In this document: positions 8,611 through 17,094 of the stretch, piece by piece | Numbering within the stretch: position 1 is the stretch's first letter | Layout of the letters: each line of letters opens with the position of its first letter | Assembly (NCBI RefSeq): GCF_004571175.1 | Contig: NZ_CP038273.1 | Location: 2,294,001 to 2,358,000, forward strand | DNA from: Legionella israelensis | GTDB taxonomy: Bacteria > Pseudomonadota > Gammaproteobacteria > Legionellales > Legionellaceae | Length of the DNA: 64,000 bases | Direction: 5' to 3' | Translations under genes and position numbers: made by a program | Notes under the pieces: generated by a model | Told to the model about the DNA's origin: nothing | Databases searched by the model: none | The model's input: the letters and a program-made list of their open reading frames with translations, nothing else

Positions 8611-10086
8611 TCAGGCATTCTTTTCCCCGTGAGCGGTCCGTAAATAACTCTCTGGTTTATACATGGCAACTGCAGCCTGCTTGGCCGCCTTATATAAAGA
8701 CTCAGGATATAAACCGATAAATAGTGTGAGTGATGCAAGGAACAGGCTCGGCATATAAAGAAGAATCTTCTCTTTGGTTGGGATCTGTTTCAAAGGGGAT
8801 AAAAAAGGCTGTAAAAAAGCATAGCGCCATATTTTGACCATAGAATATAAGGTGAAAAAACCGACGAGTAAGGCAACGAATGCGCTTAGCCAAAAGCCGG
8901 AGCTGATAGCAGCGTTCAACAAGAGATATTTGGCCCATAACCCGGACAACGGTGGTAAACCTGCTAGAGAAAAAGCAGGAATAAAAAAAAGAATGGCTAG
9001 TATGGGTTTTTTTTGAAAAAAACCGCCCATTTGTCTTAAATCAGTATGTCCGCTATAACGCGTGAAAATTCCGGTGATAAGAAACAGATTTGTTTTAACC
9101 AGAATATGATGAACAATATAAAATATCGAAGCAGTTAATGCTAATGTCGTTCCCATAGCAAGACCTAACGCCATATAACCAATTTGTGAAATAATATGAA
9201 AGGATAAAATTCGTCGAACATGAAAATCACTCATAGCCCCAAAAACCCCTCCAAGCATGGTCAGGCAAGAGAGGACCAAAAGAATTTTCATTAATATTGA
9301 ATGAGGAGGAAGAAAAAGCGTTGTAATACGGAGTAAGGCATAAATGCCAACTTTAGTTAATAAGCCCGCTAACAGACCGCCAGCAGAGATACTGGTTAAA
9401 TGATAGGATACAGGCAACCAAAAATAATAGGGAAATAAGGCCGATTTTATGGCAAAAGCTATCAGTAGTAATGATAGCGCAGCCACATAGGTGCTTGAAG
9501 TTTGTGATTTCAATGCAAGTTGCCCTATATCCAGCGTACCGCTGAAGCCATAAAGAAAGCCTATTGATAAGAGCATAATTAATGTTGCCAGCAAATTTAA
9601 GGCGATGTAGGAAATCAGCCCAGACAAAATATTTTCTCTTGTTAGTGTCATGATAACGGCGGATGCAAGGATCATGACTTCAAACCAGACATATAAATTA
9701 AACAAATCCCCGGTAGAAAAGGAACCCGTAACACCGGCGATAATGAACCAGAAGGAGGGATAGAAAAATGCTTTTTGGTTAATACTCCTGTCGTTGATGG
9801 AGTAAATGGAAACGGCAAGAACGATAATTGCGGTAACCAATAACATAAGAGAAGACAAATAATCGAGAATAAAAGATATGGCAAAGCCTGAGGGATGATT
9901 TCCGAGGTTAAGTATAACTATACCTTGTTGCTGAACTTGTGAATATAAATAGAAAGTGAAAAACAGGTAAAACATTGCTCCAGTCAGGTGCACAATTTGT
10001 TGTAGGCGCTGAAAAGTAAGAAAAAGCAGCGCTAATAATGCCGTAAGTAAACAACATATTAAGGGGGCAATTATCATGTTATTCAT
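8611..10086 (-). CDS. mnhD: Na+/H+ antiporter subunit D (Mrp/Mnh)
   Basis: MrpD/MnhD (491 aa), a 14-helix proton-translocating subunit related to NuoM/NuoN of complex I, part of the multi-subunit Mrp Na+/H+ antiporter of the inner membrane. Typical segments are GDLFNLYVWFEVM with the key helix-5 Glu, then FPYYFWLPVSYHLTSISAGGLLAGLLTKVG-type helices (split here by description) and FHIISQIGYM. The ATG at 10086 has AAGAGG 8-13 bases upstream and overlaps the end of mnhC by 8 bases. It is the last gene of the leftward mnhABCD operon. No E-F-G genes follow on this strand; they lie at 15575-16500 on the other strand. Confidence 0.93.
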   Translation of the reverse strand: MNNMIIAPLICCLLTALLALLFLTFQRLQQIVHLTGAMFYLFFTFYLYSQVQQQGIVILNLGNHPSGFAISFILDYLSSLMLLVTAIIVLAVSIYSINDRSINQKAFFYPSFWFIIAGVTGSFSTGDLFNLYVWFEVMILASAVIMTLTRENILSGLISYIALNLLATLIMLLSIGFLYGFSGTLDIGQLALKSQTSSTYVAALSLLLIAFAIKSALFPYYFWLPVSYHLTSISAGGLLAGLLTKVGIYALLRITTLFLPPHSILMKILLVLSCLTMLGGVFGAMSDFHVRRILSFHIISQIGYMALGLAMGTTLALTASIFYIVHHILVKTNLFLITGIFTRYSGHTDLRQMGGFFQKKPILAILFFIPAFSLAGLPPLSGLWAKYLLLNAAISSGFWLSAFVALLVGFFTLYSMVKIWRYAFLQPFLSPLKQIPTKEKILLYMPSLFLASLTLFIGLYPESLYKAAKQAAVAMYKPESYLRTAHGEKNA

Positions 10087-10441
10087 GCATGCCTCTTTTA
10101 TTCTTGGATTCGCCTCTCTTTCTAGATGTATTGAACTGAAAACGATGGTGGTTTTTATAAAATAAATGAAGGAGTATCAGAGAGAAAATAATCACCGCAA
10201 AAGCAATGACAATAGACGTAAGAACCATGGCCTGAGGTAAAGGATTTATGCTTTGCGAAGTCGTTTTATCATCGATAAATGCCGGTTGAGATAAATATAC
10301 ACGTCCAGATAACAGGATAGTGATGTTAATGATTGAGGAAAAAAGAATTAAGCCATAAAGCCAACGACCAAGTTGTCTGCTCATTAACAAATATGAGGCC
10401 AGAGAAGTAAGCAGCCCTGTCATGATAATCAGTAAACTCAT
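10079..10441 (-). CDS. mnhC: Na+/H+ antiporter subunit C (Mrp/Mnh)
   Basis: MrpC/MnhC (120 aa), a three-helix membrane protein related to NuoK. The ATG at 10441 overlaps the stop of mnhB in an ATGA arrangement, which fixes the start; a longer reading from 10489 adds 16 residues that overlap mnhB. The middle reads LYGLILFSSIINITILLSG, where family members usually have a helix with conserved Gly and Asn, and DPLPQAMVLTSIVI is represented by NPLPQAMVLTSIVI. A conserved Pro-Gln-Ala motif places it securely. It sits between mnhB and mnhD with overlaps on both sides, consistent with stoichiometric translation. Confidence 0.93.
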   Translation of the reverse strand: MSLLIIMTGLLTSLASYLLMSRQLGRWLYGLILFSSIINITILLSGRVYLSQPAFIDDKTTSQSINPLPQAMVLTSIVIAFAVIIFSLILLHLFYKNHHRFQFNTSRKRGESKNKRGMHE

Positions 10442-10839
10442 TGTGACTGCTCCAGTTGTTCTATCAATATACTTAAAATGGAAAAACAAACCATTAGATA
10501 AATGCCGATATCAAACAATAATGGTGAGTTTATCCAGGGTATTCTTTTTATCCAAATCCCTGTTAAAAAGCTTTCACCCACGAAAATCCCCCAAAGGCCA
10601 CTTAGTAAAAGGAAAAATAAACCCAAACACAACCATGTTAAGGGTGGAAAAAAAATAATGGCCAACAAGTGTCGTTTGTCATAGGCAAGTAAATACAGAG
10701 CGAAAGCCGATGCCGCAAGCAATCCACCAATAAACCCACCTCCGGCTGCATTATGACCACGCAATAAAATCCATAAAGAAAAAAACAATAACCATCCGAG
10801 CAAGAGACGCGAGATGGTTTGTAATATCAAGGAATTCAA
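10438..10839 (-). CDS. mnhB: Na+/H+ antiporter subunit B (Mrp/Mnh)
   Basis: MrpB/MnhB (133 aa), a four-helix membrane subunit of the Mrp antiporter. The block LRGHNAAGGGFIGGLLAA is the family signature (usually RGHN.PGGGFIGG). The ATG overlaps the stop of mnhA by 4 bases (ATGA), and its own stop overlaps mnhC in the same way. Its size equals stand-alone MrpB proteins, so this is not the fused MrpA-MrpB form found in some bacteria. Confidence 0.94.
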   Translation of the reverse strand: MNSLILQTISRLLLGWLLFFSLWILLRGHNAAGGGFIGGLLAASAFALYLLAYDKRHLLAIIFFPPLTWLCLGLFFLLLSGLWGIFVGESFLTGIWIKRIPWINSPLLFDIGIYLMVCFSILSILIEQLEQSQ

Positions 10840-13133
10840 TGAATTCTCCTCGAATAATGTCGTAGTAAAAAAAGAATTCCTATTGCTGCAATCAGTATAA
10901 CAATTGTTTCACCCAGTGTGTCTAAAGCACGAAAATCAACCAATATGACATTCACCACATTTCGTCCATGTCCTATGGGAAGGCTATTATTCATAAAATA
11001 ACGTCCGACTATATTATCAAATGGTTGGTTTAATACGGTGTTTAGCATGCAAGCCATAGAGAAGCCGAATATAAGGGCAATCGCACCTCTTGACCATCGA
11101 TGCCAATGGCTTTCTCTATCCATATCTGGCCATTGGGTCACTCCCGATAAGTTGGAAACAATTAAAATGACCATCAATGTTTCGATAAGTGCTTGTGTCA
11201 TGGCGAGATCAGGGGCTCCTTCTACAACAAAGAAAAAGGCTAATCCAAGACCGAAAAGACTTAATGCGATTAAACCATGAATAAATGTCTTCACGAATAA
11301 AAGGATGCTTGCGGGAAGGACTAACCAGAAGAAGATAATAACTAAAAAAAGCTCATTCTTATCTAACATAAAATGATGCTTAAAATAAGGCCACTCAATT
11401 CCGCCCACGAAACACAGCGTCAAAAATATTATAGATATGTATTGGCTTAAAGTTCTCCTTTGCCAAAATAAAGTCCATTTTTCCGCGAGTTTCAGGCTGA
11501 TATTTAGAATAAATTGCATAATGGTTTGTGAAATAAGCCAACGCAATATATACAATCTGCCGATTACCTCACGTAAAAGATGGCGATTAAAATAAAGGAT
11601 GATTGCGCCGGTTAAGGTTAATAAGCTAAGCAGAAGAGAGGGGGTAAAGCCGGCAGTGGGGCTAAGTCCAATATATTCTTTTCTTTTGAGAATAGTTTCT
11701 GCGGCTGGTGACAGTATGTAACGATCCAGTATCTCAGTGAAAATACTTAAAAATAAGGTAATCATTGCAACCAGCAATACATTAACCGACATATTAAAAT
11801 TGGCTTCTTTCACGTTTAATGGATGTTGCTTTCCCCAGAAAGGTTTAATGATCAGAATAAAAGCAATAGCTGCCATCAGCATGTTAGCAAGAACAACAAT
11901 AAAGGTAAGAATGTAGGATACCACTGGTTCTGAAAGGCTGGCTTCATAAACCAATTCTTTGATATAAAATCCAAGTAAAGGGGGTAAGCCTGCCATGGAT
12001 GAGCAAGCAACCAAGACAGCAAGAAAGGTGATGGGCATGACCCGATGTAATCCACCCAGTTTTTTCAGATGCCGGGTACCTGTTTGGTGTTGAATGACAC
12101 CAACAGCCATGAATAAAGTGGCTTTATATAAGCCATGAACCAACAGAAAACCAACAGCAGCTTTAATAATAACTGGGTGAGTGCCTCCCAGGATAAACAC
12201 GAGTGAGCCTAAGGCAGTTACAGTGGTATAAGCAAGCATTAATTTCATATCGAATTGTTTAAAAGCAGCCAATGCACTTGTTAACATAGTTATACCACCT
12301 ATAGTGGTTAAGCTGATGAACCATAAATTGGTGTGTCCAAATAAGGGGTGGAAGCGACCTAATAAATAAATACCTAATTGAACCATTGTTGCTGAATGAA
12401 GGTAAGCGCTTACGGGTGTAGGTGCTTTCATGGCTCCAGGCAGCCAGAAACTGAACGGAAACTGTGCCGATTTGGTAAATCCACCGATTAAGAATAAAAT
12501 TAAAATCCATGGAAAATAGAGATTATTATTCACCAGGGAGGTGTCGTTGAGTAATTTTGATATTTGGTTTGTTCCAGCAAGTTGATTCATTAAAATAAAT
12601 GAGGTCAGTAAACAGGAACCACCCAGCAAGGTTATAAACAAGGCTTCAATGGCAGCTTTTCTTGCGGTTCGATTTTTATGATTCAGACTGATCAATAAAA
12701 AAGAACAGGCGGAGGTCATTTCCCAAAAAATAAATAAAGTTAGTAGATCATCTGCTAAAACGGCTCCTGTCATCGATGCCATAAAAATAAAAAATAAAAA
12801 ATAATATCTTTCCAAATAAGGGTTTGTTTTAAAATATGGTTTGCTGTATATCGTAATTGGAATTCCGATGCCACTGATCAGCAGCAAAAAAAGTTGGCTT
12901 AATCCATCCAAACGAAAGCTAAAATAGATGTTTAAAGCATCTATCCAGGGAAATTCTAAATGAATGACATTGTGATCGATAAGATGTTTGCTGTTCTGCA
13001 AAGTGATGAGAAACATGAGGAATGGAATAAGCGCTAGTAGCCAACCGACACTGTTGTTATGGATTTTGCGTGCAAGCAAAAGTGATAAAAAGGCTGCAAT
13101 GAAAGGCAGTAGCAAAAGAGAAAGTATTATCAT
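10836..13133 (-). CDS. mnhA: Na+/H+ antiporter subunit A (Mrp/Mnh)
   Basis: MrpA/MnhA (765 aa), the largest subunit of the Mrp antiporter, related to NuoL of complex I. The first 500 residues form the proton-pumping helices, including DDLLTLFIFWEMTSACSF, PTPVSAYLHSATMVQLG and LPPLLGFYIKELVYEA. The C-terminal part has the extra MrpA domains: GAPDLAMTQALIETLMVIL, then NVVNVILVDFRALDTLGE, which together form the MbhD/MbhE-like tail. The protein exports Na+ in exchange for protons and supports alkaline and salt tolerance. First gene of the leftward mnhABCD operon; no strong ribosome site is seen before the ATG at 13133. Confidence 0.94.
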   Translation of the reverse strand: MIILSLLLLPFIAAFLSLLLARKIHNNSVGWLLALIPFLMFLITLQNSKHLIDHNVIHLEFPWIDALNIYFSFRLDGLSQLFLLLISGIGIPITIYSKPYFKTNPYLERYYFLFFIFMASMTGAVLADDLLTLFIFWEMTSACSFLLISLNHKNRTARKAAIEALFITLLGGSCLLTSFILMNQLAGTNQISKLLNDTSLVNNNLYFPWILILFLIGGFTKSAQFPFSFWLPGAMKAPTPVSAYLHSATMVQLGIYLLGRFHPLFGHTNLWFISLTTIGGITMLTSALAAFKQFDMKLMLAYTTVTALGSLVFILGGTHPVIIKAAVGFLLVHGLYKATLFMAVGVIQHQTGTRHLKKLGGLHRVMPITFLAVLVACSSMAGLPPLLGFYIKELVYEASLSEPVVSYILTFIVVLANMLMAAIAFILIIKPFWGKQHPLNVKEANFNMSVNVLLVAMITLFLSIFTEILDRYILSPAAETILKRKEYIGLSPTAGFTPSLLLSLLTLTGAIILYFNRHLLREVIGRLYILRWLISQTIMQFILNISLKLAEKWTLFWQRRTLSQYISIIFLTLCFVGGIEWPYFKHHFMLDKNELFLVIIFFWLVLPASILLFVKTFIHGLIALSLFGLGLAFFFVVEGAPDLAMTQALIETLMVILIVSNLSGVTQWPDMDRESHWHRWSRGAIALIFGFSMACMLNTVLNQPFDNIVGRYFMNNSLPIGHGRNVVNVILVDFRALDTLGETIVILIAAIGILFLLRHYSRRIH

Positions 13134-13289
13134 TGGATTACCGGAATGTTATACCTCAGCTTCATCGTCGACAGGTTAATATTCAGGCAAAAAAATGTTA
13201 TTGCAGGCATTAACTTCCAATGTCGTTATTATTTACCGTTCTTATTGTATAACTTGATAAGCAGAAATCAACTAAATATAGTGGTCAGG

Positions 13290-13379
13290 CAGGGTAAAAT
13301 TATACCACTTAAAGCATAAACAATAAGATGGCCATTTGGTTTTATTGGGCGAAGTATGATTTTGCCCTGAATGGTCACA
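13290..13379. repeat. MITE-like inverted-repeat element, short copy
   Basis: About 90 bases with arms CAGGGTAAAATTATACC and the complement of CAGGGCAAAATCATACT. The middle CTTAAAGCATAAACAATAAG and TTTGGTTTTATT are shared with the copy at 1129-1292, which has an extra palindrome inserted in the centre. The flanks AGTGGTCAGG and AATGGTCACA match at 7 of 10 positions, in the place where the other copy has a perfect 10-bp duplication. It lies between the mnhA start and a secreted-protein gene and would form a long hairpin in RNA. Confidence 0.7.
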
Positions 13380-13428
13380 GCAGCAATTTCGTCATCACCG
13401 TTAAAGGCTATTCTACAAGGGCAAAGGT

Positions 13429-14214
13429 TTATTTTTTGATATCATTGATTTTTACAGCGGGCCCCAACATTTTCACATCATGTGGTTTTATCATTATTTT
13501 TAGTGGAATAGTCGTAGTGTTATGTCCTGCAACAGACACCGTTGTGGTTGCATGAGGTTTTTTAGCGTTTAAATAAATAAGGCATTTTTTTTGCGGCTCG
13601 ACCTTTATGCAATTTTCCGCATTTTGTTTAACGTCTTTCCAATGAGCGGGAAGGTTAACTCTTATATTTTTTGCCGTAATGGTTTTTGAATGGTTAATGA
13701 CGGTCAATTTATCAGGTGACTTACTGGTTGCATGCAGCGTAAGAGCCTGTGGTTTCACTTCAATAACGGCTATTTTCGGCTTGGTAAAGGTGACATTCAA
13801 ACTGTCTCGTGGTGAAGGCTGGGCACAAAAAGAGGTATCTGGTTTGATCTTTCCTGACTTAACGGCTTTGCAAAGTAAAGGTCCATACTTGATTTTTTGA
13901 CCTACAGCATCGCCTTTAATTGTTAAATTTAAAAGGCATTTTTGACCAGGCTGTAAGGTAATGGAATGTGGGCAGGCAAGAAGTCCCGTTGTATTCTGAC
14001 TGATTCCTTTTTGCGGTATGAGCGCTAAGGTAATGTTTTTTTGACTGAGATTTTTAACCATATATTGAGCATTGGCTTGCGTGTTAACATGCACCAATAA
14101 AGGAGGCTTGATGGTTGGTAATACACTGATTTCCTGTTCATTTTTTGCATGGATTAATTTAAAAAAGAGCATAAATGCTATGAAGATGGATACACTGGAT
14201 ATTTTTGTGTACAT
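13429..14214 (-). CDS. Secreted protein of unknown function with Cys-containing repeat domain
   Basis: A 261-aa exported protein. The N-terminus MYTKISSVSIFIAFMLFFKL is a signal peptide ending near HAKN. The body appears as two beta-rich repeats. The first includes CPHSITLQPGQKCLLNL, then GPLLCKA and FCAQPSPRDSLNV; the second includes NCIKVEPQKKCLIYLNA. The spacing LxPGQxCxLxL is reminiscent of Ig-like periplasmic or cell-surface domains. The same pattern (GPVICK, FLCSQPSFQDQLNV) occurs in the N-terminal region of the serine hydrolase at 56962-58545, so it is a shared module. No enzymatic motif is visible. AGGGAA lies 8-13 bases before the ATG. Function unknown; location is periplasm or surface. 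Confidence 0.7.
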   Translation of the reverse strand: MYTKISSVSIFIAFMLFFKLIHAKNEQEISVLPTIKPPLLVHVNTQANAQYMVKNLSQKNITLALIPQKGISQNTTGLLACPHSITLQPGQKCLLNLTIKGDAVGQKIKYGPLLCKAVKSGKIKPDTSFCAQPSPRDSLNVTFTKPKIAVIEVKPQALTLHATSKSPDKLTVINHSKTITAKNIRVNLPAHWKDVKQNAENCIKVEPQKKCLIYLNAKKPHATTTVSVAGHNTTTIPLKIMIKPHDVKMLGPAVKINDIKK

Positions 14215-14283
14215 AAGACATTCCCTGTAAAAACTTTTATATAAGTATAGCTAATAATTTATGTGATTAGAGATAAGGTCGAC

Positions 14284-14305
14284 AAGCCGCTAATGAGCGG
14301 TTTTT
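14284..14305 (+). terminator. Hairpin with T tract between two leftward genes
   Basis: CCGCT/AGCGG with a 4-base loop, extended by A-T and G-T pairs and followed by TTTTT on the plus strand. The flanking genes run leftward, so a plus-strand terminator has no obvious customer. It could block transcription running into the locus, or the hairpin alone may protect the 3' end of the stress-protein transcript. Confidence 0.4.
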
Positions 14306-14350
14306 GTAAATTCTGGGTTTATTGGTTTTTATAGCTTAATTTTTGGGGGT

Positions 14351-15292
14351 TTATTCATAAGCTTTCACTGGAGAAGTAAATCCTTGTGGTTTTAATGCCA
14401 ATAAGGAACAATTAATTCTTTGTAGAATATTTTCTGCCGTATTGCCAATGATAAAACCGCTAATTCCCGTACGGGCAACTGTTCCCATAACCAGTATATC
14501 AATTTTTTTATGCTCAATTTCTTTAGGAATAAGATATTCCGGCTGTCCTTTGAGTTGAACGATGGTATAGTTATCTTTGATTTTTGCTGCTTTAATCTGT
14601 TCTTTTATTGCTTTTTTATGCGATTCTTTTTCTTCAGCGAGCAGGTTATCGATTTCTTCAGGAGTTATTTTTAACCAGGGATTTCCTCTTACATAACCTT
14701 CCAGAGCAAAACTCCAGCAAGAGAAAATACTTAATTTTCCGGTGTACTGTTTTGCAAGGGAATGGGAAATTTGTAAAAGTTCAATGGTTAGATCAAGCCC
14801 TGCTTGATCCTCTTCAAAAGGATCAATGGCCACGGCCACATGCAATTTGTTATAAGCATGTTTTGAAGGGCGATGAAGAAATAAAGCACATGGGCATTTA
14901 CGTAATAACTCCATATCCAGTGCTTTAAAACCTTTTGCATTATCGCTACTTTCTATTTCTTTAACTAACAAATCATGCGAATGACGTAATACATGACGAA
15001 TAATTCGAATATCGGGGGTCTTGCCTGATTCTACATGAATAGCGATGTCTGGCTTTTTCTTGTTTAGATTTAATTCAGAAATGGCGGCCTTTATATTTTC
15101 ATTTAAATGGTCTTTAAGCGTCTGTTCATAAGGTTGCACATAATCTTTTAATCTTTTTGGAAAATCCGGACATACGATGAGTACGCTTAATCTGGCTTCA
15201 TTATCTATTGCCAGCTTGATGGTTTCCTTTAAGACGGCTGTTTCATCGCTGATACCATGGCTTACAAAGAGGATATTTGTAAATTGATGCAT
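14351..15292 (-). CDS. uspE: Tandem universal stress protein, UspE-like
   Basis: A cytoplasmic protein of 313 aa with two universal stress protein domains (about 1-150 and 155-313). Domain 1 starts with NILFVSHGISDETAVLKE; domain 2 ends with GTVARTGISGFIIGNTAENI, the ATP-binding G-x2-G-x9-G-(S/T) pattern of the family, followed by a strand CSLLALKP. Length and architecture match UspE. These proteins accumulate under starvation and respiratory stress. An AAGGAG ribosome site precedes the ATG. The gene sits between the two halves of the Mrp antiporter locus and diverges from mnhE. Confidence 0.88.
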   Translation of the reverse strand: MHQFTNILFVSHGISDETAVLKETIKLAIDNEARLSVLIVCPDFPKRLKDYVQPYEQTLKDHLNENIKAAISELNLNKKKPDIAIHVESGKTPDIRIIRHVLRHSHDLLVKEIESSDNAKGFKALDMELLRKCPCALFLHRPSKHAYNKLHVAVAIDPFEEDQAGLDLTIELLQISHSLAKQYTGKLSIFSCWSFALEGYVRGNPWLKITPEEIDNLLAEEKESHKKAIKEQIKAAKIKDNYTIVQLKGQPEYLIPKEIEHKKIDILVMGTVARTGISGFIIGNTAENILQRINCSLLALKPQGFTSPVKAYE

Positions 15293-15424
15293 AATTGAAA
15301 ATCTCCTTGAAATAAATTTTCCAAATTTCTATGTGGTTGTGTATTTGTCCACAGCTCTCATATGGTTTTCATAAATATAAGTCTAATACAATTTATTACT
15401 CTGTGGTGTTTAAACATGAATACA

Positions 15425-15453
15425 TTGAATTGTATTACTCATGGTAATACTAT
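15425..15453 (+). promoter_or_regulatory. Candidate promoter of mnhEFG
   Basis: TTGAAT (15425-15430) and TACTAT (15448-15453) with a 17-base spacer. It would give a leader of about 115 bases before mnhE. Prediction from sequence only. Confidence 0.4.
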
Positions 15454-15574
15454 TATTAACAGGATTTTATCAATTGATAACTCATTAGAGTTTGCAGCAT
15501 GATCATTTATACAGAAATCAGGGGTTTGGACCAGGCTTTAAAAGATTTTTTATAAGCATTTAAAGGAGAGGGAA

Positions 15575-15919
15575 ATGCCTGGAGGTGGTTATTTGATACG
15601 ATTTTTCTCTTTATTGTATTTCATTATTTTTGTTATTTATGAAATCATAATCGCTAGCTTTCGAGTAGCCAGATCCATTTTGCTACCGCGATATCAATGG
15701 CAGCCGGCGTTAATCGATTTTCCTTTGAGTTGTACAAATGATATCCAAATTACTTTTCTGGCGAACGTCATTTCATTAACTCCTGGAACTTTAACGTTGG
15801 AAATATCAAGGGATAAAAAAAATATGTTATTACATGTGATGTTTTTTTCGGACAAGCAACGGTTGATTAGCGACATAAAGCGAAAATTTGAACATCCCAT
15901 AATGAGGATTTGGCCATGA
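15575..15919 (+). CDS. mnhE: Na+/H+ antiporter subunit E (Mrp/Mnh), short form
   Basis: MrpE/MnhE (114 aa). FIIFVIYEIIIASFRVARSILLPR matches the last membrane helix and cytoplasmic start of MrpE (text shortened: key residues E, S, R-V-A, P-R). LANVISLTPGTLTLEIS is the family signature NLITLTPGT. Most MrpE proteins are about 160 aa with two or three helices; this one lacks roughly the first 45 residues, leaving a single helix. GGAGAGGG lies just before the ATG at 15575, so the short start is genuine. The stop overlaps mnhF (ATGA). First gene of the rightward mnhEFG operon. Confidence 0.88.
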   Translation: MPGGGYLIRFFSLLYFIIFVIYEIIIASFRVARSILLPRYQWQPALIDFPLSCTNDIQITFLANVISLTPGTLTLEISRDKKNMLLHVMFFSDKQRLISDIKRKFEHPIMRIWP

Positions 15920-16170
15920 GCATCCTGTTTGGGCTATCCTGCGTATTTATTATTTTTTCAATGATTTTTTGTTTTATTCGTCTCTTTATAGGGCCAGATT
16001 TGTCCGATCGGGTAATAGCCATGGACTTGTTAACAAATATACTTATAGCTTCCGTGATTTTATTCAGTTTGGTCGTTCAGGAAACCGTGTATATTGACTT
16101 TATCATACTGGTGGGACTAGTGATGTTTTTAAGTATTTCTATGTATGCCTATTACCTGGAAAAACAATGA
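15916..16170 (+). CDS. mnhF: Na+/H+ antiporter subunit F (Mrp/Mnh)
   Basis: MrpF/MnhF (84 aa), a three-helix membrane protein. RLFIGPDLSDRVIAMDLL is the family signature (R.GPt..DRv.A.D). The ATG at 15916 overlaps the mnhE stop in an ATGA junction; GAGGA lies just upstream. The third helix LVGLVMFLSISMYAYYLE ends the protein. In Bacillus this subunit has been linked to bile acid and Na+ efflux as part of the complex. Confidence 0.92.
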   Translation: MSILFGLSCVFIIFSMIFCFIRLFIGPDLSDRVIAMDLLTNILIASVILFSLVVQETVYIDFIILVGLVMFLSISMYAYYLEKQ

Positions 16171-16182
16171 GGAGAAATCAAG

Positions 16183-16500
16183 GTGGTTAGTGATGTATTT
16201 TTGCTGACAGGAGCAATATTTATATTTATCGCAGCTTTAGGAATTATGCGTATGCCGGATTTATTTTTAAGGATGCATGCGGCAGCAAAGGCAGGAACAT
16301 TAGGAGTCAGTTTAATGCTGATTGCCGAGGCGATTCATTTTTCCAGTTGGTCAGTCATTTTAAAAGTAATTATGGTCATCATTTTTCTGTTTTTATCAGC
16401 ACCGGTAGGTTTCCATCTCATTGGAAGGGCAAGTTATCGGCACGGGGTTTTCTTGGATCAAGCAACAAAAAAAGAAGAGAAAACTGAGAATTACAAATAA
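16183..16500 (+). CDS. mnhG: Na+/H+ antiporter subunit G (Mrp/Mnh)
   Basis: MrpG/MnhG (105 aa), a three-helix membrane subunit. GIMRMPDLFLRMHAAAKAGT is the family signature (G..R.pd...R.Ha..k..t.G), followed by FLFLSAPVGFHLIGRASY. The GTG start at 16183 has GAGGAGA 9-15 bases upstream. The C-terminus is a short charged tail. With this gene all seven antiporter subunits are present in the window, although on two opposed operons. Confidence 0.93.
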   Translation: MVSDVFLLTGAIFIFIAALGIMRMPDLFLRMHAAAKAGTLGVSLMLIAEAIHFSSWSVILKVIMVIIFLFLSAPVGFHLIGRASYRHGVFLDQATKKEEKTENYK

Positions 16501-16654
16501 AAAAGTTCCTGCTAATTTTTTTACGATGTCTTATCTGATATTTTAATGAAAGTTTGTAATGGTTTTTTACCTGGCGCGTCTGTGTTACAGTTTTTTAAGC
16601 TCATATGAGATGTCAAGCTGATCGGTAACGGAGTCATAAACATAGGGACATTTT

Positions 16655-17080
16655 ATGCGTTGGTTATTGTTGTTGCATATAGCAGCAATGCTCTGTTGGT
16701 GCGGAGTTTTGATTTATTTACCTGCTCTTATATCTGGCATAGCTGCTCAGCGCATTAATCTACAGGGTGAGCAAGTCCACTTACCAAGAATGATTTTCAA
16801 TCTTATCCTTACCCCCATGGCTTTAGTAGCAATAATTTCAGGAACCCTTGTATTTGCAATAAAACAAATCATTACTTTTTGGCTGGTCATTAAGCTAACT
16901 CTAGTTGTAGGTCTGGTGATATGTCATACCTTTAATGGTTGGTTAATTTTAAAAATGGAGAAGGGGGCAGGAAAAAGATTGAATGTTCTCTGTTTTCTTT
17001 GTGGGATAACTTCGTTGATTTTAATAACGTCTATTATTTCGCTGGTATTAGCAAAACCTCGTTTGGGAGTCATATTATGA
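16655..17080 (+). CDS. CopD/HemJ-like four-helix membrane protein
   Basis: A 141-aa inner-membrane protein with four hydrophobic helices. The N-terminus WLLLLHIAAMLCWCGVLIYLP has the His-rich first-helix pattern of CopD-domain and HemJ-like proteins, and VICHTFNGWLILKME in helix 3 holds a second His. Such helical bundles can bind heme or pass copper. It lies upstream of the cytochrome oxidase genes, where CopD-like proteins are common, so a role in copper or heme delivery is plausible but unproven. Its ATG is preceded by ATAGGGACA. The assignment is to superfamily only. Confidence 0.6.
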   Translation: MRWLLLLHIAAMLCWCGVLIYLPALISGIAAQRINLQGEQVHLPRMIFNLILTPMALVAIISGTLVFAIKQIITFWLVIKLTLVVGLVICHTFNGWLILKMEKGAGKRLNVLCFLCGITSLILITSIISLVLAKPRLGVIL

Positions 17081-17094
17081 CCCCAGGGTGTCAT

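Noticed and set aside
10438-10489. Longer start of mnhC
   Set aside because: Sixteen extra residues overlap mnhB and lack a ribosome site; the ATGA overlap at 10438-10441 is the better start.
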